From Flavobacteriaceae bacterium (GTDB taxonomy: Bacteria > Bacteroidota > Bacteroidia > UKL13-3): DNA of 63,990 nucleotides. A program made the translations under genes and the position numbers. Under the pieces are notes generated by a model, which was not told the origin of the DNA, made no database searches, and worked only from the letters and a program-made list of their open reading frames with translations. Within the stretch, counting starts at the first letter, position 1. Each line of letters starts with the position of its first letter. Below, piece by piece: positions 52,871-61,831 of the stretch. The stretch covers positions 1-63,990 of the forward strand of contig SHWZ01000009.1 of NCBI GenBank assembly GCA_009693575.1, in the 5' to 3' direction.

Positions 52871-54211
52871 ATGTCAAAAAAAATTGTGATACTTGGTGCC
52901 GGCGAAAGCGGGGTGGGGGCAGCATTGCTTGCGAAACAGAAGGGCTATGATGTTTTCGTTTCTGATAAGGGAAAAATTGCAGAAAAATATGAGCAGGAAT
53001 TGCATGATAATAGCATCGATTTTGAGCAGGGAACACACACATTTAACAAAGTATTTGAAGCTGATTTGGTGGTAAAAAGTCCAGGGATTCCAGATACGAT
53101 TCAATTAATTCAAGAATTGATAAGCAAAGGAGTCCCTGTAATTTCAGAAATAGAATTTGCGGCAAAATATACAAATGGCTATAAGATTTGTGTTACAGGA
53201 ACTGACGGCAAGACCACTACTGCCTCACTCATATATCATATACTATATAGAGCTGGAATGGACGTATCTCTAAGCGGGAATATTGGAAAAAGTTTCGCAC
53301 GTCAAATACTTGAAAAAGATACAGAATATTATGTATTGGAGATTAGTAGTTTTCAGTTGGATAACATGTTCGACTTCAAAGCTGAGATTGCTGTAATGAC
53401 CAACATTTCAGCTGATCATCTTGATCGTTACGACTATAAGATTGAGAACTATATCGCGTCCAAATTTAGGATATTGAATAACCAAACTTCTGATGATATT
53501 TTTATTTACTGTGCCGACAGTGAAAATATCATAAACAACCTGCCTGATTATTCAGTAAAAGCCAAGCAATTTCCATTCTCTTATTTCTCCAAACAGATAC
53601 CTGGAGCTTACGTTGACAACAAACAAATTTTTGTAAAAACCAACCAAAACCACATACTAAATATGAACCTTAACGAACTATCATTAAAAGGAAGGCACAA
53701 TGCCTACAACAGCATGGCAGCCGCTATTGCAGGAGATGTACTGGACCTCAGCAACGACATTGTGCGTGAAAGTCTAAGCGACTTTGTGAACATCGAGCAT
53801 AGGCTTGAAAACCTAGGTCAAATCGGTGGCATCGAGTTTATCAATGACTCTAAAGCCACCAACGTGAATGCAGCATGGTATGCACTTGAAAGCCAAGAAA
53901 ACCCAATTGTATGGATTGCAGGTGGGCAAGACAAAGGCAACGATTACTCTATGCTGCAAGGCTTAGTAAAGGACAAAGTGAAAATTATTGTATGCATTGG
54001 CATGGATAACCGCAAGATTCATGAGGCATTTTCAAACGATGTTGACATGATTGTGAACACAACTAGTATGCCTGAAGCGGTACACGTAGCATACAAATTG
54101 GCAGCGAAGGGCGACTGTGTTTTGCTTAGCCCAGCTTGTGCTAGCTTCGATTTCTACGAAAATTATGAAGACCGTGGCCGGCAATTCAAACGGGCTGTAA
54201 AAAATCTATAA
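52871..54211 (+). CDS. murD: UDP-MurNAc-L-Ala:D-Glu ligase MurD
   Basis: A 446-residue Mur ligase adding D-glutamate. The N-terminal Rossmann segment KIVILGAGESGVGAALLA binds UDP; KSPGIPDT is typical; the ATP loop is GTDGKTTTASLIYHIL; the Glu/His metal region is VLEISSFQLD; the C-terminal FINDSKATNVNAAWYAL and LLSPACASFDFYENYEDRG are family hallmarks. Cytoplasmic; all ligase motifs present. ftsW starts 19 bases later, the widest gap between mraY and ftsQ. Confidence 0.96.
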   Translation: MSKKIVILGAGESGVGAALLAKQKGYDVFVSDKGKIAEKYEQELHDNSIDFEQGTHTFNKVFEADLVVKSPGIPDTIQLIQELISKGVPVISEIEFAAKYTNGYKICVTGTDGKTTTASLIYHILYRAGMDVSLSGNIGKSFARQILEKDTEYYVLEISSFQLDNMFDFKAEIAVMTNISADHLDRYDYKIENYIASKFRILNNQTSDDIFIYCADSENIINNLPDYSVKAKQFPFSYFSKQIPGAYVDNKQIFVKTNQNHILNMNLNELSLKGRHNAYNSMAAAIAGDVLDLSNDIVRESLSDFVNIEHRLENLGQIGGIEFINDSKATNVNAAWYALESQENPIVWIAGGQDKGNDYSMLQGLVKDKVKIIVCIGMDNRKIHEAFSNDVDMIVNTTSMPEAVHVAYKLAAKGDCVLLSPACASFDFYENYEDRGRQFKRAVKNL

Positions 54212-54230
54212 TTCAACTATAGGCAATAGC

Positions 54231-55427
54231 ATGAATTTTCTATACAAAACGAAAGGAGATTTGGTCCTTTGGATGGTCGTCATCCTATTGTCCTGTGTCG
54301 GCATTTTAGCCGTGTATAGCAGCACCGGTACTATTGCTTTTACCATGTATGAGGGCAATACAGAAGCAAAAATGTTGAAACATTTTGCCATCGTTATACT
54401 TGGTATTTTTTTTATTTATGTATGCCACTTAATTGATTTTAGAATATACTCTCGGCTGTCCTTGTTTCTTGTCATTTTGGCAGCTCCATTGCTTTTATAT
54501 ACGCTTATTTGGGGAGTTGATATCAATGATGCAAAACGTTGGATAAATCTGCCTATCATCAACCAAACATTTCAGACTTCTGACCTTGCAAAGCTTGCAT
54601 TAATTATGTTCGTAGCAAGGCAACTGTCAAGGGTTCAGGGCGACATCAAAGATTTTAAGAAAGCATTTTTACCTATTCTTCTTTGGGTGGTTGGCATCTG
54701 TTCGTTGATTGCTCCAGCTAACCTTTCTACTGCTGCAGTATTGTTTGCAACCTCACTTATCCTCATGTTTATCGGACGGATAAGTATAAAGTACATTTTA
54801 ATGGTATTGCTTGCTGGACTTGGGGCACTTAGTATCTTGGTGTTACTTGCATTTGCATTTCCAAAAGTTATTTCTCGATTTGATACTTGGAAACACCGTA
54901 TTGAAATCTACATGGAAAATGACGAGGGGGGGTCATACCAAAATCAGCAGGCAAAGATTGCAATTGCATCGGGTGGTTTGATTGGCAAGGGTCCCGGCAA
55001 CAGTACCCAGCGGAATTTCTTGCCGCATCCGTATTCCGATTTCATTTTCGCTATTATCATTGAGGAATACGGCCTTATTGGTGGATTCATTCTCATTTCA
55101 TTGTACTTGCTTTTTCTTTTTCGATGTATTCGGATTGTGATTAAAAGTCCTCGAGCATTTGGTGCATTGTTAGCGGCTGGGCTTGCCTTTAGCTTGGTCA
55201 TTCAGGCTTTTATTAATATGGGTGTTGCGGTAAATGTCTTCCCAGTTACTGGTTTGCCAATGCCGTTGGTTAGCATGGGAGGCACCTCCATTTTGTTTCA
55301 CAGTATATCATTTGGAATAATATTAAGCGTGAGCAGAAGTGTGGAAGACAAGCCAGAAGAGCAGGAAATGCAAACAGTCTCAGAATCAGAAGGTGGTAGT
55401 GAAAACATGATTATCCAACCTGCCTAA
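54231..55427 (+). CDS. ftsW: Septal lipid II polymerase FtsW (SEDS family)
   Basis: A 398-residue SEDS-family glycosyltransferase with about ten membrane helices. Family marks: DAKRWINLPIINQTFQTSDLAKLALIMF (the Asp/Lys-rich loop, split here), APANLSTAAVLFATS, GGSYQNQQAKIAIASGG, PHPYSDFIFAIIIEEYGLIGG with the functionally important Asp, and INMGVAVNVFPVTGLPMPLVSMGG. It polymerises glycan strands at the septum with FtsI, encoded in the same cluster. The acidic C-terminal tail (EEQEMQTVSESEGG) is long. murG begins directly after the stop. Confidence 0.95.
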   Translation: MNFLYKTKGDLVLWMVVILLSCVGILAVYSSTGTIAFTMYEGNTEAKMLKHFAIVILGIFFIYVCHLIDFRIYSRLSLFLVILAAPLLLYTLIWGVDINDAKRWINLPIINQTFQTSDLAKLALIMFVARQLSRVQGDIKDFKKAFLPILLWVVGICSLIAPANLSTAAVLFATSLILMFIGRISIKYILMVLLAGLGALSILVLLAFAFPKVISRFDTWKHRIEIYMENDEGGSYQNQQAKIAIASGGLIGKGPGNSTQRNFLPHPYSDFIFAIIIEEYGLIGGFILISLYLLFLFRCIRIVIKSPRAFGALLAAGLAFSLVIQAFINMGVAVNVFPVTGLPMPLVSMGGTSILFHSISFGIILSVSRSVEDKPEEQEMQTVSESEGGSENMIIQPA

Positions 55428-56516
55428 ATGTTAAATAAAGTGATTATTTCGGGAGGCGGTACAGGTGGACATATCTACCCGGCAATTTCAATTGCTCAAG
55501 AAATCCAGCGAAGGTTTCCTGAAGTTGAGATATTGTTTGTAGGGGCAAAGGGGAAAATGGAAATGCAAAAAGTACCAAAGGCTGGCTTCGAAATAAAAGG
55601 GCTATGGATAAGCGGACTGCAACGTAAACTTACTGTCAGCAATATGCTTTTTCCCATAAAGCTTGGATTGAGTATATTGAGATCATTTAGTATTCTTCAA
55701 AAATTTAAGCCCGACTTAGTCATTGGCGTAGGTGGGTTTGCAAGTGGGCCACTTTTGTATGCTGCTTCCCTAAAAGGGCTGCCCACACTCATTCACGAAC
55801 AGAATTCGTATGCAGGTATCACGAATAAATGGCTTTCAGGAAAGGTAAAAAAAATATGTGTAGCTTATGATAAAATGGATCGATTCTTCCCTAAAGAAAA
55901 GTTAATGCTTACTGGCAATCCAGTGCGTAAAGATATTCATAATGCCTCGGAAAAAAGAGATAAAGGAATAAAACATTTCAATTTGGATTTATCCTTAAAA
56001 ACAATTTTGGTGGTTGGGGGAAGTTTGGGGGCAAGAACGATTAACCAATCCATTAAGCAAAACTTAGATCAGTTGAAATCGGCCAATGTACAAGTTCTTT
56101 GGCAAACTGGAGGAGCATATATTGATGACTTGAAAGCATTGGACGGTGGTTGCATTCATGTTTATGATTTTATCTACGAAATGGACTTGGCTTTTGCCGT
56201 GGCTGATCTGGTCATTTCGCGGGCAGGGGCAAGCACTATTTCTGAACTTTCAATTGTTGGGAAACCGGCTATACTCGTTCCTTCACCCAATGTGGCCGAA
56301 GACCATCAAACAAAAAATGCTTTGGCACTTACAGACAAAAATGCGGCTTTACTAGTGAAAGATATTGATGCCCCAGAACACTTGGTGGACGAGGCCCTTA
56401 AGCTACTGAATGATGAAATACAGCAACAGGTATACATTGACAATATCTGCAAACTAGCTATGCCCAATGCAGTGGAACTGATAGTGGATGAAGCCCTCAA
56501 ATTGATTAAGTTATGA
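55428..56516 (+). CDS. murG: UDP-GlcNAc:lipid I N-acetylglucosaminyltransferase MurG
   Basis: A 362-residue GT28-family membrane-associated enzyme that converts lipid I to lipid II. N-terminal GGGTGGHIYPAISIAQEI is the acceptor-side glycine loop; GVGGFASGPLLYAA and HEQNSYAGITNKWL are standard; the donor side has LVVGGSLGARTINQSI, WQTGGAYI and SRAGASTISEL. Complete. Its stop overlaps the murC start by 4 bases. Confidence 0.96.
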   Translation: MLNKVIISGGGTGGHIYPAISIAQEIQRRFPEVEILFVGAKGKMEMQKVPKAGFEIKGLWISGLQRKLTVSNMLFPIKLGLSILRSFSILQKFKPDLVIGVGGFASGPLLYAASLKGLPTLIHEQNSYAGITNKWLSGKVKKICVAYDKMDRFFPKEKLMLTGNPVRKDIHNASEKRDKGIKHFNLDLSLKTILVVGGSLGARTINQSIKQNLDQLKSANVQVLWQTGGAYIDDLKALDGGCIHVYDFIYEMDLAFAVADLVISRAGASTISELSIVGKPAILVPSPNVAEDHQTKNALALTDKNAALLVKDIDAPEHLVDEALKLLNDEIQQQVYIDNICKLAMPNAVELIVDEALKLIKL

Positions 56517-57901
56517 AGTTAGAGAATATTCGTCAGGTATATTTTTTAGGAGTCGGAGGCATAGGCATGAGTGCCTTGGCTAGGTATTTTGTTCAGCATG
56601 GTGTTAAGGTTTTGGGTTATGATCGTACTTCTACTGAACTTACCAACGCACTCAGTGAAGAAGGTATACATATTCTATTTAAGGATACCATTAAGGATTT
56701 TCATGCCCAGTTGAAATCGACTAATTCCAAACTGTTAAAAAATTCAACCCTCATAATCAGAACTCCAGCTGTGCCAGCCGAAAGCAAGATACTAAATTAT
56801 CTGAATGGCGAAGGGTACAAAATAAAAAAACGTGCGGAGGTTCTTGGCCTGATCAGCAACCACTATTTTTCGATTGCGGTAGCTGGAACTCATGGAAAAA
56901 CGACTACCTCAGCAATGGTGGCACATATACTTAAAGTGGCCAAGGTTGACGTTTTAGCGTTTCTTGGTGGCATTGCTTCTAATTTTAACTCGAACTACGT
57001 GGAGGCAGAAACAGAATGTCCGTTTGTTGTACTAGAAGCAGATGAGTATGATCGGTCATTCTTGCATCTTACCCCTATGGTTTCTATCATCACTTCGGTG
57101 GATGCTGACCACTTGGACATATACCGAAATGCCAATGATTTTGTTGATGGATTTGTGGATTTTAGCAAGAAAACAAGAACAGATGGAATGCTGATAGTGA
57201 AGCAGGAACTAAGTGCCAAATTTAAGCGGCCACACGTAACTTATTCCATAAGATTGGAGGCGGATTTTATGGGAAAAAATATTAAGGTTAAGGATGGAGC
57301 ATTTGTGTTTGACCTTCAATATGGAGATTCCAAAATAAAAAACGTAGTATTGGGAATGGCTGGTAAGCACAATGTAGAGAATGCTGTGGCTGCAAGTGCT
57401 GCCTGCCTAGATTTAGGGGTTACGCCTCTGCAATTAAGAAAGGGACTCAAGACCTTTAAAGGAGTAAAACGTAGGTTTGAGTATATCGTGCTGCAAAAAG
57501 ATTTTGTATATATAGATGATTACGCCCATCATCCTGAAGAACTGCGGGCAGCCATTGAGTCAGTAAGGATGATGTACCCCGCCAAGAAAATTACTGGAAT
57601 CTTTCAGCCGCATCTGTTCTCTCGCACAAGAGATTTTGCAGCCGACTTTGCCAGAAGCCTTTCTATGCTTGACAAAGTAATACTTATGGACATTTACCCC
57701 GCCCGTGAAAAATCCATAAAGGGAGTTACATCCAAGTTGATATTTGACAAGATTGATAACAAAAATAAGGTATTGCTATCAGCATCAGCAGTGTTGGATT
57801 ACCTTAAAAAAAACAAGCCCGGCCAAGTGTTAATGACTTTGGGGGCTGGCGATATTGATACATTAGTGAAACCGATTGCAAATCTATTTCGCAAAAAATG
57901 A
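56513..57901 (+). CDS. murC: UDP-MurNAc:L-alanine ligase MurC
   Basis: A 462-residue Mur ligase for the first stem residue. YFLGVGGIGMSALARYF is the UDP-binding start, AVAGTHGKTTTSAMVAHIL the ATP loop, VLEADEYDRSFLHL the metal region, and DDYAHHPEELRAAI plus FQPHLFSRTRDFAADFA the C-terminal domain marks. It provides the first precursor for MurD and MurE in the same operon. murC overlaps murG and ftsQ by 4 bases on each side, so translational coupling is likely. Confidence 0.96.
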   Translation: MKLENIRQVYFLGVGGIGMSALARYFVQHGVKVLGYDRTSTELTNALSEEGIHILFKDTIKDFHAQLKSTNSKLLKNSTLIIRTPAVPAESKILNYLNGEGYKIKKRAEVLGLISNHYFSIAVAGTHGKTTTSAMVAHILKVAKVDVLAFLGGIASNFNSNYVEAETECPFVVLEADEYDRSFLHLTPMVSIITSVDADHLDIYRNANDFVDGFVDFSKKTRTDGMLIVKQELSAKFKRPHVTYSIRLEADFMGKNIKVKDGAFVFDLQYGDSKIKNVVLGMAGKHNVENAVAASAACLDLGVTPLQLRKGLKTFKGVKRRFEYIVLQKDFVYIDDYAHHPEELRAAIESVRMMYPAKKITGIFQPHLFSRTRDFAADFARSLSMLDKVILMDIYPAREKSIKGVTSKLIFDKIDNKNKVLLSASAVLDYLKKNKPGQVLMTLGAGDIDTLVKPIANLFRKK

Positions 57902-58677
57902 AAGAAAGACTCTTTAAGTTTTCGGCGATTATGCTTTGGGTGCTGTTGGTAATAAACTTGCTAGGTTTCTTGAGCTTTGTTGGTAATGCTCAGGAAGAAC
58001 TTGTGTGCCAATCTGTAGATATTACGATTGAGGCTGGAAGCGAAATTGAGCCATTGCTGTTTGTAGATAAAGCAATGGTGACTGAAAATATTTGCGAAGC
58101 CTTAAAAATTTCTAGCATCGAAGGACAGAATTTGGAGCTGCTAAGCCCAGCAAGACTTGAACGGGTATTGCAACGTAACGATTATGTAAAAAAATCCGTA
58201 GTCTATAAAGATATTATGGGAATACTGTACCTGAAAGTTGAACAAAAGCGGCCTATTGCCCGAGTTATGACTGAAGTCCTTGACTACTACATAACAGAAA
58301 GCGGTGGAAAGATGAACGTCTCCAACGATTTTACCTGCAAAGTGCCTATTGTTTCTGGATGTATGTATGAAGGGATGCAGAATAAAGATTCGATGACGAG
58401 CAAAGCAGGAAAAGACGTTTTTGCGATTGCTTCAGCGGTTGACACAAGTATATTTTGGAAGGCACAAGTGGAGCAGATAGTAGTGGACAGTTCGGGCGAC
58501 ATAGTTTTCTACATGAACCTAGGAAAACAGAAAGTAATCGTGGGTGAGGCCGCTGACCTGTATGAAAAACTGAACAAATTAAAGGTTTTTTATGCCAAAG
58601 TTTTGAACACACGGGGCTGGAACACCTTTAATGTTCTTAATTTGAAGTTTAAAAATCAGGTGGTGTGTACCTATTGA
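57898..58677 (+). CDS. ftsQ: FtsQ-like cell division protein
   Basis: A 259-residue bitopic protein: one N-terminal membrane helix (about 8-28, FSAIMLWVLLVINLLGFLSFV), then a periplasmic part with a short POTRA-like stretch (about 45-120; RLERVLQRNDYVKKSVVYKD) and a beta domain. Similarity to E. coli FtsQ is weak; the call uses topology, the phrase KVEQKRPIARV typical of FtsQ/DivIB, and position between murC and ftsA. In the divisome it holds FtsL and FtsB. ftsA starts 39 bases later. Confidence 0.87.
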   Translation: MKERLFKFSAIMLWVLLVINLLGFLSFVGNAQEELVCQSVDITIEAGSEIEPLLFVDKAMVTENICEALKISSIEGQNLELLSPARLERVLQRNDYVKKSVVYKDIMGILYLKVEQKRPIARVMTEVLDYYITESGGKMNVSNDFTCKVPIVSGCMYEGMQNKDSMTSKAGKDVFAIASAVDTSIFWKAQVEQIVVDSSGDIVFYMNLGKQKVIVGEAADLYEKLNKLKVFYAKVLNTRGWNTFNVLNLKFKNQVVCTY

Positions 58678-58716
58678 TTTTTTTTACACAAAATAACCCA
58701 AGTAAAATCTACTGAA

Positions 58717-60054
58717 ATGAGCGAAAAAATTGTAGTTGGACTCGACATTGGCACCACAAAGGTGGTTGCGATTGTTGGACGCAAAAATGAATTTGGTAAA
58801 ATTGACATCCTTGGCAAAGGGGAAGCCGTGAGTACCGGTGTGAGCCGAGGCATGGTAAGCAATATACCCAAAACAGAGGATGCCATACGCATAGCTGTGG
58901 CCGAAGCCCGCTCCAATTCTGATATTGATATTCGGGTGGTGCATGTTGGCATTGCAGGGCAGCACATCAAAAGCACTCCCAACCGCAGTATCCTCGTAAG
59001 GCCACACGTTGATTCGTTTATCAACCAAGCTGATCTTGACCGATTGGCTGATGATATGTATAAAATTGCCTTGGCTCCGGGTGAACAAATTATCCATGTG
59101 TTACCTCAAGATTATACAGTAGATGGAGAGGCCGGAATAAAGGACCCACTAGGCTTGGCTGGCTTACGTTTGGAGGGTAACTTTCATGTGATAACCGGGC
59201 ATATTACGGCAGCAAAAAATATATACCAGTGTGTGACTCGTGCAGGATTGCATGTGGATAGTCTGATACTGGAACCCCTTGCCAGCAGCGATGCTGTGCT
59301 CACTGACGAAGAACTTGAAGCAGGGGTTGTGCTAGTGGATATTGGTGGCGGTACTACAGATCTTGCCATATTCCATGATGGAGTTATTCGCCATACTGCT
59401 ATTATACCTTTTGGGGGGAATGTGATAACGGATGATATACAAGAGGGGTGTATGGTGATGCGTAACCAAGCTGAACTCTTGAAGACCCGCTTTGGCTCTG
59501 CCATCCCTGAAGAAAATAAAAACGAAATGGTGGTAGTTCCAGGCTTGCGTGGAAAAGAGCCAAAGGAAATTTCTGTTCGGAATCTTGCTCGAATAATTAA
59601 TGCCCGGATGGATGAAATTATATCTTCGGTAAACTACGAAATAAAAGCAAGCGGACTGGAGAAAAAACTGATTGGTGGTATAGTATTGACAGGCGGTGGA
59701 AGTCAATTGAAACACCTGCCACAACTGGTAGAATTTATGACTGGCATGGATGTGCGTGTAGGCTATCCTGATGAGCATTTGGCAATGGGATTGGTAGCCG
59801 AAGTGAAAAGCCCGGCTTACGCTACAGGTATTGGTTTGGTGATGAAAGGACTGAACCTTGGCAAAGCACAAAGCAACGACAGGCTACAGAACGAAAGTCC
59901 ATCAATGCCAAAAGAGGAACAGGAAGAGATTACTGCTCCAAAATCTATTGACCAGAAACCCAAAAGCCCCGGCCTGATGAGCAGATTGGCTGATTCGTTC
60001 AAGCAGTTGTTTGAAGACGAAGAACTGAAAGATTACAAAAACGATAAAGCTTAA
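58717..60054 (+). CDS. ftsA: Cell division actin-like protein FtsA
   Basis: A 445-residue actin/HSP70-fold ATPase. Phosphate-1 loop GLDIGTTKVVAIVG, phosphate-2 VVLVDIGGGTTDLAIF and adenosine motif GGIVLTGGGSQLKHL are all present; the 1C domain (about 85-165, specific to FtsA) is intact. The C-terminal amphipathic segment LMSRLADSFKQLF (about 417-429) should anchor it to the membrane, although it is followed by about 16 charged residues (EDEELKDYKNDKA). It tethers FtsZ filaments, encoded next door with a gap of 11 bases. Confidence 0.96.
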   Translation: MSEKIVVGLDIGTTKVVAIVGRKNEFGKIDILGKGEAVSTGVSRGMVSNIPKTEDAIRIAVAEARSNSDIDIRVVHVGIAGQHIKSTPNRSILVRPHVDSFINQADLDRLADDMYKIALAPGEQIIHVLPQDYTVDGEAGIKDPLGLAGLRLEGNFHVITGHITAAKNIYQCVTRAGLHVDSLILEPLASSDAVLTDEELEAGVVLVDIGGGTTDLAIFHDGVIRHTAIIPFGGNVITDDIQEGCMVMRNQAELLKTRFGSAIPEENKNEMVVVPGLRGKEPKEISVRNLARIINARMDEIISSVNYEIKASGLEKKLIGGIVLTGGGSQLKHLPQLVEFMTGMDVRVGYPDEHLAMGLVAEVKSPAYATGIGLVMKGLNLGKAQSNDRLQNESPSMPKEEQEEITAPKSIDQKPKSPGLMSRLADSFKQLFEDEELKDYKNDKA

Positions 60055-60065
60055 TTATAGTAAAT

Positions 60066-61553
60066 ATGATTCAATTCGACCTTCCAAAAGAAAAACACAA
60101 TATAATCAAAGTGCTGGGCATCGGCGGTGGAGGCGGCAATGCCGTGAACCACATGTTCTCGCAGGGCATTCATGGTGTTGATTTTGTGATTTGCAATACC
60201 GACCTTCAAGCATTAGAAGCCAGCCCAATCCCTAATAAACTTCAACTGGGTAAAGGCGGGTTGGGTGCAGGGGCAAATCCTGAAATAGGGGAGAAGGCCG
60301 CTTTGGAAAGCATGGAAAGTATAGTGGATATGCTGGGGTTGAATACCAAAATGATATTCATAACTGCAGGAATGGGCGGTGGCACTGGCACGGGGGCTGC
60401 TCCAGTTATAGCACAAACGGCTAAAGAGCTGGGTATCCTAACCGTTGGAATTATTACCACACCATTCAAAGTGGAGGGCAACAAACGCAAACACGTTGCA
60501 GAGGATGGCCTGCAAAAAATGAAGGAAGCTGTGGATTGTCTGCTGGTGATTAGCAACGATAAAATAATGCAACTGCACGGAACACAGAAGTTCACTAACG
60601 CTTTTTCTCATGCCAACGATATACTTACTACTGCGGCCAAAGGAATAGCCGAAATCATCACCGTGACAGGATATATCAATGTGGATTTTGAAGATGTACG
60701 CACTGTGATGACCAACAGTGGAGTAGCCATAATGGGCACTGCACAGGCCGAAGGCGAACACAGAGCTTTGGATGCAATAGAAACTGCTATGACCAGTCCG
60801 CTGCTGAACGACAACAAGATAAAAGGAGCGAAGAATATATTGCTAAACATTAGCAGTGGTAGCGAGGAAGCTTTGATGAGCGAAATAGAAGCCATTACTG
60901 AATACGTGCAACGTGAAGCAGAGATTACTACAGATATAATTCTTGGACTTACCCAGGATGAATCGCTGGAAAGGAAGATATGTGTCACCATTATCGCCAC
61001 AGGTTTCGATCCTATTGAGAACAGACCATTGACCCCTGAAGTAACTTGGGTGAAACGCCACTTGGACGATAGCCCAAAGCCACCTAACGAATCAAAAAGG
61101 GATAGCCAAGAACCAAAGGCGGATTTGTTTTCAGTAGAAAATAACTTCGAAATAGTGGACAAGTTGGACGACCCCTCAACCCTCGAAAATCCCTTGCTTG
61201 AAAATGAGGAGGATGAGGGTTCTTTTTTGGATACACCGGTGAATGAAAGTCCGCTGACAAACCAACTATCGCAATCGGAAAACAATCATGACGACCTTGA
61301 CTTTGAAAACAACGAAAAGCACAAGCTTCGGATGAAGGAATTGCGGAGGCTAAAAGACAATATGCACAACCCTGCCGCACAAGAGGAAATGTATAACGTG
61401 CCAGCTTACATTCGCAAAGGCACTAACCTTGAAAACGTGCAGCCCAGCAACGAATCAAGCCTTTCGCGGGTTTCACTGGTTGAAAATGAACGGGAGGAAA
61501 AGAAACACGAACTCCGTCAGAATAATTCCTTTCTGCACGATAACGTGGATTGA
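60066..61553 (+). CDS. ftsZ: Cell division tubulin-like GTPase FtsZ
   Basis: A 495-residue protein: N-terminal GTPase (IGGGGGNAVNHM near 19-30; tubulin signature GGGTGTG at 104-110), C-terminal GTPase-activating half to about 330, then a long variable tail (about 335-495). The conserved binding peptide for FtsA is probably YNVPAYIRKG (about 443-452), but it is not at the extreme end: about 40 charged residues follow, closing with NNSFLHDNVD. This arrangement is known from other Bacteroidota FtsZ. Last gene of the cluster; no clear terminator follows it. Confidence 0.96.
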   Translation: MIQFDLPKEKHNIIKVLGIGGGGGNAVNHMFSQGIHGVDFVICNTDLQALEASPIPNKLQLGKGGLGAGANPEIGEKAALESMESIVDMLGLNTKMIFITAGMGGGTGTGAAPVIAQTAKELGILTVGIITTPFKVEGNKRKHVAEDGLQKMKEAVDCLLVISNDKIMQLHGTQKFTNAFSHANDILTTAAKGIAEIITVTGYINVDFEDVRTVMTNSGVAIMGTAQAEGEHRALDAIETAMTSPLLNDNKIKGAKNILLNISSGSEEALMSEIEAITEYVQREAEITTDIILGLTQDESLERKICVTIIATGFDPIENRPLTPEVTWVKRHLDDSPKPPNESKRDSQEPKADLFSVENNFEIVDKLDDPSTLENPLLENEEDEGSFLDTPVNESPLTNQLSQSENNHDDLDFENNEKHKLRMKELRRLKDNMHNPAAQEEMYNVPAYIRKGTNLENVQPSNESSLSRVSLVENEREEKKHELRQNNSFLHDNVD

Positions 61554-61586
61554 AGGTTGTGATTCGCTTCTAACTTTACATTTGAG

Positions 61587-61638
61587 AATTAGGAATTTTC
61601 AATTAGGAACCTTTAGCTCGGCGAAGCCAATTAGGAAT
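61587..61638 (+). repeat. Three copies of AATTAGGAAY (left flank of S23 remnant)
   Basis: Copies at 61587-61596, 61601-61610 and 61629-61638. They face inverted copies on the other side of the remnant (61808-61817 and 61822-61831). Confidence 0.7.
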
Positions 61639-61815
61639 GAAATCCGAGAATATAATTCAAACAAAAAGCTATGCGTTTGCTATTCGGGTAGTGAAGCTAT
61701 ACAGACTTTTGTGTGAGCAAAAAAAAAGGGTTTGTGCTGTCAAAACAATTGCTTCGCTCAGGAGAAAATCATTGGTTCAATTATAAAAACCATGAAGGCA
61801 AAGCTGAATTCCTAA
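61637..61815 (+). pseudogene. Internally deleted, frameshifted S23/four-helix-bundle protein gene
   Basis: ATG 61637 begins MKSENIIQTKSYAFAIRVVK, the N terminus of the 23S rRNA-intervening-sequence (four-helix bundle) protein family. After CEQKK a run of nine A (61719-61727) shifts the frame; one base out of step, the family sequence goes on as KKGFVLSKQLLRSG up to about 61763. The expected middle of about 60-70 residues is missing, and in a third frame the family C terminus GSIIKTMKAKLNS, stop at 61813-61815, follows. Both lesions are in this short stretch, so no functional product is expected. The uninterrupted frame gives only 49 residues (stop 61784-61786). Confidence 0.8.
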
Positions 61816-61831
61816 TTCACCATTCCTAATT
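61808..61831 (-). repeat. Two inverted AATTAGGAAT copies, the second covering the ruvB stop codon
   Basis: ATTCCTAATT at 61808-61817 and 61822-61831 on the plus strand. The ruvB stop (61830-61832) is read through the second copy: TAATTAGGAAT starts with the TAA. Confidence 0.7.

Noticed and set aside
46012-61553. Missing murF, ddl and murB as a sign of damage to the division cluster
   Set aside because: Clusters without these genes are normal in Bacteroidota.
61429-61716. 95-residue plus-strand ORF over the end of ftsZ
   Set aside because: It is a shadow of ftsZ in another frame; the S23 remnant is read in a different frame.
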